DNA of 64,000 bases. It comes from Nostoc sp. CHAB 5824. Lineage in GTDB: Bacteria; Cyanobacteriota; Cyanobacteriia; Cyanobacteriales; Nostocaceae. Shown here in pieces: positions 63,054 to 64,000 of this stretch. The stretch spans positions 1-64,000 of the forward strand of contig NZ_JAIVFT010000021.1 of assembly GCF_020829665.1 (NCBI RefSeq). Direction: 5' to 3'. The translations under genes were made by a program, and so were the position numbers. The notes beneath the pieces are model-generated. The model had not been told where the DNA came from and did no database searches. It was given only the letters and a program-made list of their open reading frames with translations. Position 1 is the stretch's first letter. Each line of letters opens with the position of its first letter.

Positions 63054-63995
63054 ATGAAAAATATAGCATATTATTGTCAACATTTTGCTGAATTAAATGT
63101 GAGTAGTAGCCGCAAGCGTGGTAATGCTCAATATAAACCAATATTACTTTTATCAGTAATTGACTTAATTGCACGAGGTGTTATTACTACTAATGAAATT
63201 CCAGTTTCAAATGAATTAGTTCAAACATTTGAGAGGTATTGGAATGAAATCGGTTCTCCCTCTTACAAAGGTGGTTTACACTATCCTTTCTTCCATCTGC
63301 AAACTGAGGGCTTTTGGTACTTAAAATTTAAGCCTGAGTTTAATGGGTTACAGCCAAAAACAATTAACAAACTAAAGGAAGCTGTTGAATACGCATATTT
63401 AGATAATGAATTATTTAACTTTTTGCAAGATGAGTTTTGTATAAAAGAACTAATTGATGCACTTGTGGCAGCTTTCTTTTCTGAACATGAAAATGATATA
63501 GAAGCTATTTCACAAATAAATCAAACTTTTCAAGATGACGCAGTAAATATAGAAAAAATAATTGAAACAGGAAATTTAGATACTAATCCAAGATTGAGCT
63601 TGAAACAAGCAGTTATTAGAAATGCTTTCTTTAGGAAAGCAATTGTACACGTTTATGATTACAGATGTGCTTTTTGTGGACTAAAAGTAACTAAGAAAGT
63701 CAATCAAAATATTGTGGATGGCGCACACATTAAGCCATTTTACCAGTTTTATGATAATAAAATTCCTAATGGAATTGCTCTTTGCAAAAATCATCATTGG
63801 GCATTTGATAGGGGTTGGTTTGCTGTAGATGAGCAATATAAAATTATAGTTAGTAATGATTTGGAAGAAGCATCTCCTCATGCTAAACCTATGAAAGATT
63901 TTGATGGTGAAAAAATACTTTTACCAAATACAGAGCAACACTTTCCAGAACTGGAAGTGCTTCAATGGCATCGCCAAAATATATTTCAAGCATAA
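63054..63995 (+). CDS. HNH endonuclease, probable modified-DNA-dependent restriction enzyme (313 aa)
   Basis: The N-terminal part (about 20-105) reads YKPILLLSVIDLIARGVI ... LHYPFFHLQTEGFWYLKF. This is similar in pattern to the sulfur-recognising SBD domain of ScoMcrA/SprMcrA-type enzymes (K-P-x-L-L-L and P-F-x-x-L-x-x-x-G-x-W). The C-terminal part is an HNH nuclease: CAFCG, DGAHIKPFYQF, NGIALCKNHHWAFDRGWF with the catalytic His and the metal-binding Cys and His. The combination and the dnd-associated neighbour suggest cleavage of phosphorothioated or otherwise modified DNA. This is inference; the HNH assignment itself is secure. ATG at 63054. The stop codon (63993-63995) is just inside the window. 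Confidence 0.82.
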   Translation: MKNIAYYCQHFAELNVSSSRKRGNAQYKPILLLSVIDLIARGVITTNEIPVSNELVQTFERYWNEIGSPSYKGGLHYPFFHLQTEGFWYLKFKPEFNGLQPKTINKLKEAVEYAYLDNELFNFLQDEFCIKELIDALVAAFFSEHENDIEAISQINQTFQDDAVNIEKIIETGNLDTNPRLSLKQAVIRNAFFRKAIVHVYDYRCAFCGLKVTKKVNQNIVDGAHIKPFYQFYDNKIPNGIALCKNHHWAFDRGWFAVDEQYKIIVSNDLEEASPHAKPMKDFDGEKILLPNTEQHFPELEVLQWHRQNIFQA

Positions 63996-64000
63996 TTACA

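Overview
The window comes from a filamentous, probably heterocyst-forming cyanobacterium of the Nostoc/Anabaena type. It carries psaA, psaB and psaX of photosystem I, a phycobilisome rod-core linker and a CpcS/CpeS bilin lyase. HIP1 octamers (GCGATCGC) are very frequent. Heptamer short tandem repeats and other Nostoc-style dispersed palindromes lie between and inside genes. A sesquiterpene synthase/CYP110 pair beside a giant Ser/Thr-His kinase is an arrangement known from Nostoc. I found no tRNA, rRNA or CRISPR array.

Left end (1-7.1 kb): the 5' end of ilvD, then two tandem copies of an approximately 1.7-1.9 kb unit. Each unit holds an RTX (nonapeptide-repeat) protein gene with its leader and terminator. 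The second unit also holds a dead 5' fragment of ilvD, which records the duplication. A 1043-residue membrane protein with a repeated 98-residue module follows. 7.1-27 kb: a run of stress or cell-envelope genes (duplicated 17M-type stress protein, BON lipoprotein, CAAD/CURT1-like membrane protein, acidic protein with an Ssl1498/Psb34-like motif), then a PAP-like phosphoesterase and lipid-kinase pair. Next come hemC and glgA, an acyltransferase, and a phycobilisome group (bilin lyase, a coupled HExxH protein, cpcG). rluD, Uma2 and KGK proteins and a thioredoxin/NHL protein close the stretch.

27-34 kb is genome-plastic. It holds two foldback (MITE-like) elements, one with a perfect 10-bp target duplication, and a decayed APC permease. 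It also holds a GNAT enzyme, a glutaminase whose coding sequence contains a dispersed repeat, a sensor kinase and a proline-rich lipoprotein. 34-38.8 kb is the psaA-psaB operon with a repeat hairpin between the genes and a strong terminator after them. 38.8-41 kb has two frameshifted genes, an orphan DNA methyltransferase and a small ORF.

42-51 kb: a GDSL hydrolase, then a compact candidate RiPP cassette. This is an 88-residue double-Gly leader precursor whose core holds two related P-x-G-[IV]-P-A ... E-L-D-I repeats, followed by a radical SAM enzyme without auxiliary-cluster cysteines. LarE, a hybrid kinase, an amino-acid permease, psaX (46 residues), lipA and a response regulator follow. 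A 65-bp direct repeat lies upstream of both the response regulator and the 1892-residue kinase, with a possible small RNA just before the second copy.

51.9-62.3 kb: a terpene module (CYP110 P450 and sesquiterpene synthase) bracketed by two histidine kinases. 62.5-64 kb: a dnd-associated protein 4 homologue and an HNH endonuclease, probably the edge of a phosphorothioate-linked DNA defence locus that continues outside the window.
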